This document shows positions 5,614 to 5,657 of a stretch of DNA of 5,657 nucleotides, piece by piece. The position numbers were made by a program, and so were the translations under genes. Below the pieces are notes generated by a model. The model saw only the letters and a program-made list of their open reading frames with translations, was not told where the DNA came from and searched no databases. Each line of letters begins with the position of its first letter. Position 1 is the first letter of the stretch. Where the stretch lies: positions 1-5,657 of the forward strand of contig DATLMR010000295.1 of assembly GCA_035537555.1 (NCBI GenBank). The letters are read 5' to 3'. This DNA is from DATLMR01 sp035537555. Lineage in GTDB: Bacteria > Acidobacteriota > Blastocatellia > UBA7656.

Positions 5614-5657
5614 TCAAATACCGTAAAGCTCCAGGCGAAACTCGTCGCCCAGCAGGG
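5614..5657 (-). CDS. Possible C-terminal end of a convergent gene
   Basis: Read on the - strand from the right edge, one frame gives LLGDEFRLELYGI followed by TGA (5616-5614). The sequence looks protein-like, with alternating hydrophobic and charged residues and mostly GC-ending codons (9 of 13), while the other two reverse frames look less natural. The stop would lie 15 bases past the end of the two-TM gene, a usual spacing for convergent genes. Only 14 codons are visible, so the product cannot be named. Confidence 0.35.
   Translation of the reverse strand, partial: LLGDEFRLELYGI

Noticed and set aside
1..5657. Mobile element, CRISPR array, toxin-antitoxin or phage-defence system
   Set aside because: No transposase or integrase motif, regularly spaced repeat, terminal inverted repeat or paired small genes were seen. 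The content is housekeeping genes plus TPR proteins.

Overview
This is a GC-rich bacterial window carrying five genes on the + strand and possibly the tail of a sixth on the - strand. Nothing in it looks mobile: I see no transposase, integrase, CRISPR repeats, tRNA or rRNA. A single-TM, Gram-positive-style signal peptidase I, an RNase III with its own promoter-like leader, and periplasmic or secreted TPR proteins with strongly GC-ending codons would fit a soil-type Acidobacteriota (Blastocatellia-like) genome. That placement is an impression from protein style and is not proven by any marker here.

Layout. (1) Positions 2-1672 hold the 3' part of a large TPR protein ending in a zinc-metallopeptidase-like domain with an HEFAH motif. 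The reading frame stays open to the left edge, so the gene is cut by the window and does not begin at the internal GTG at 401. (2) Positions 1673-1976 are a roughly 300-base intergenic region, more AT-rich than its surroundings, with two perfect short palindromes, a promoter-like pair and a strong Shine-Dalgarno site. (3) Positions 1977-2975 encode an exported TPR protein with a signal peptide and a Ser/Thr/Pro tail, closed by a near-perfect 15-bp hairpin terminator. (4) The gene ending at 4026 is rnc (ribonuclease III), with an unusual acidic C-terminal tail. (5) Positions 4080-5057 are lepB (signal peptidase I), with a charged N-terminal extension and a calcium-loop-like insertion just before the last conserved box. 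(6) Positions 5143-5598 encode a small two-TM protein with flanking coiled coils, of unknown function. (7) Positions 5614-5657 may be the C-terminal end of a convergent gene.

How they fit together. rnc and lepB lie 53 bases apart without a visible terminator and are probably co-transcribed. This pairing recalls the enterobacterial lepB-rnc operon, but in reverse order. The two-TM gene may be a third member. The exported TPR protein, and possibly the TPR-peptidase, would be substrates of a signal peptidase such as the one encoded here. No strong evidence of a new multi-gene system is present. The more unusual features are the TPR-zincin fusion and the added segments on RNase III and LepB.
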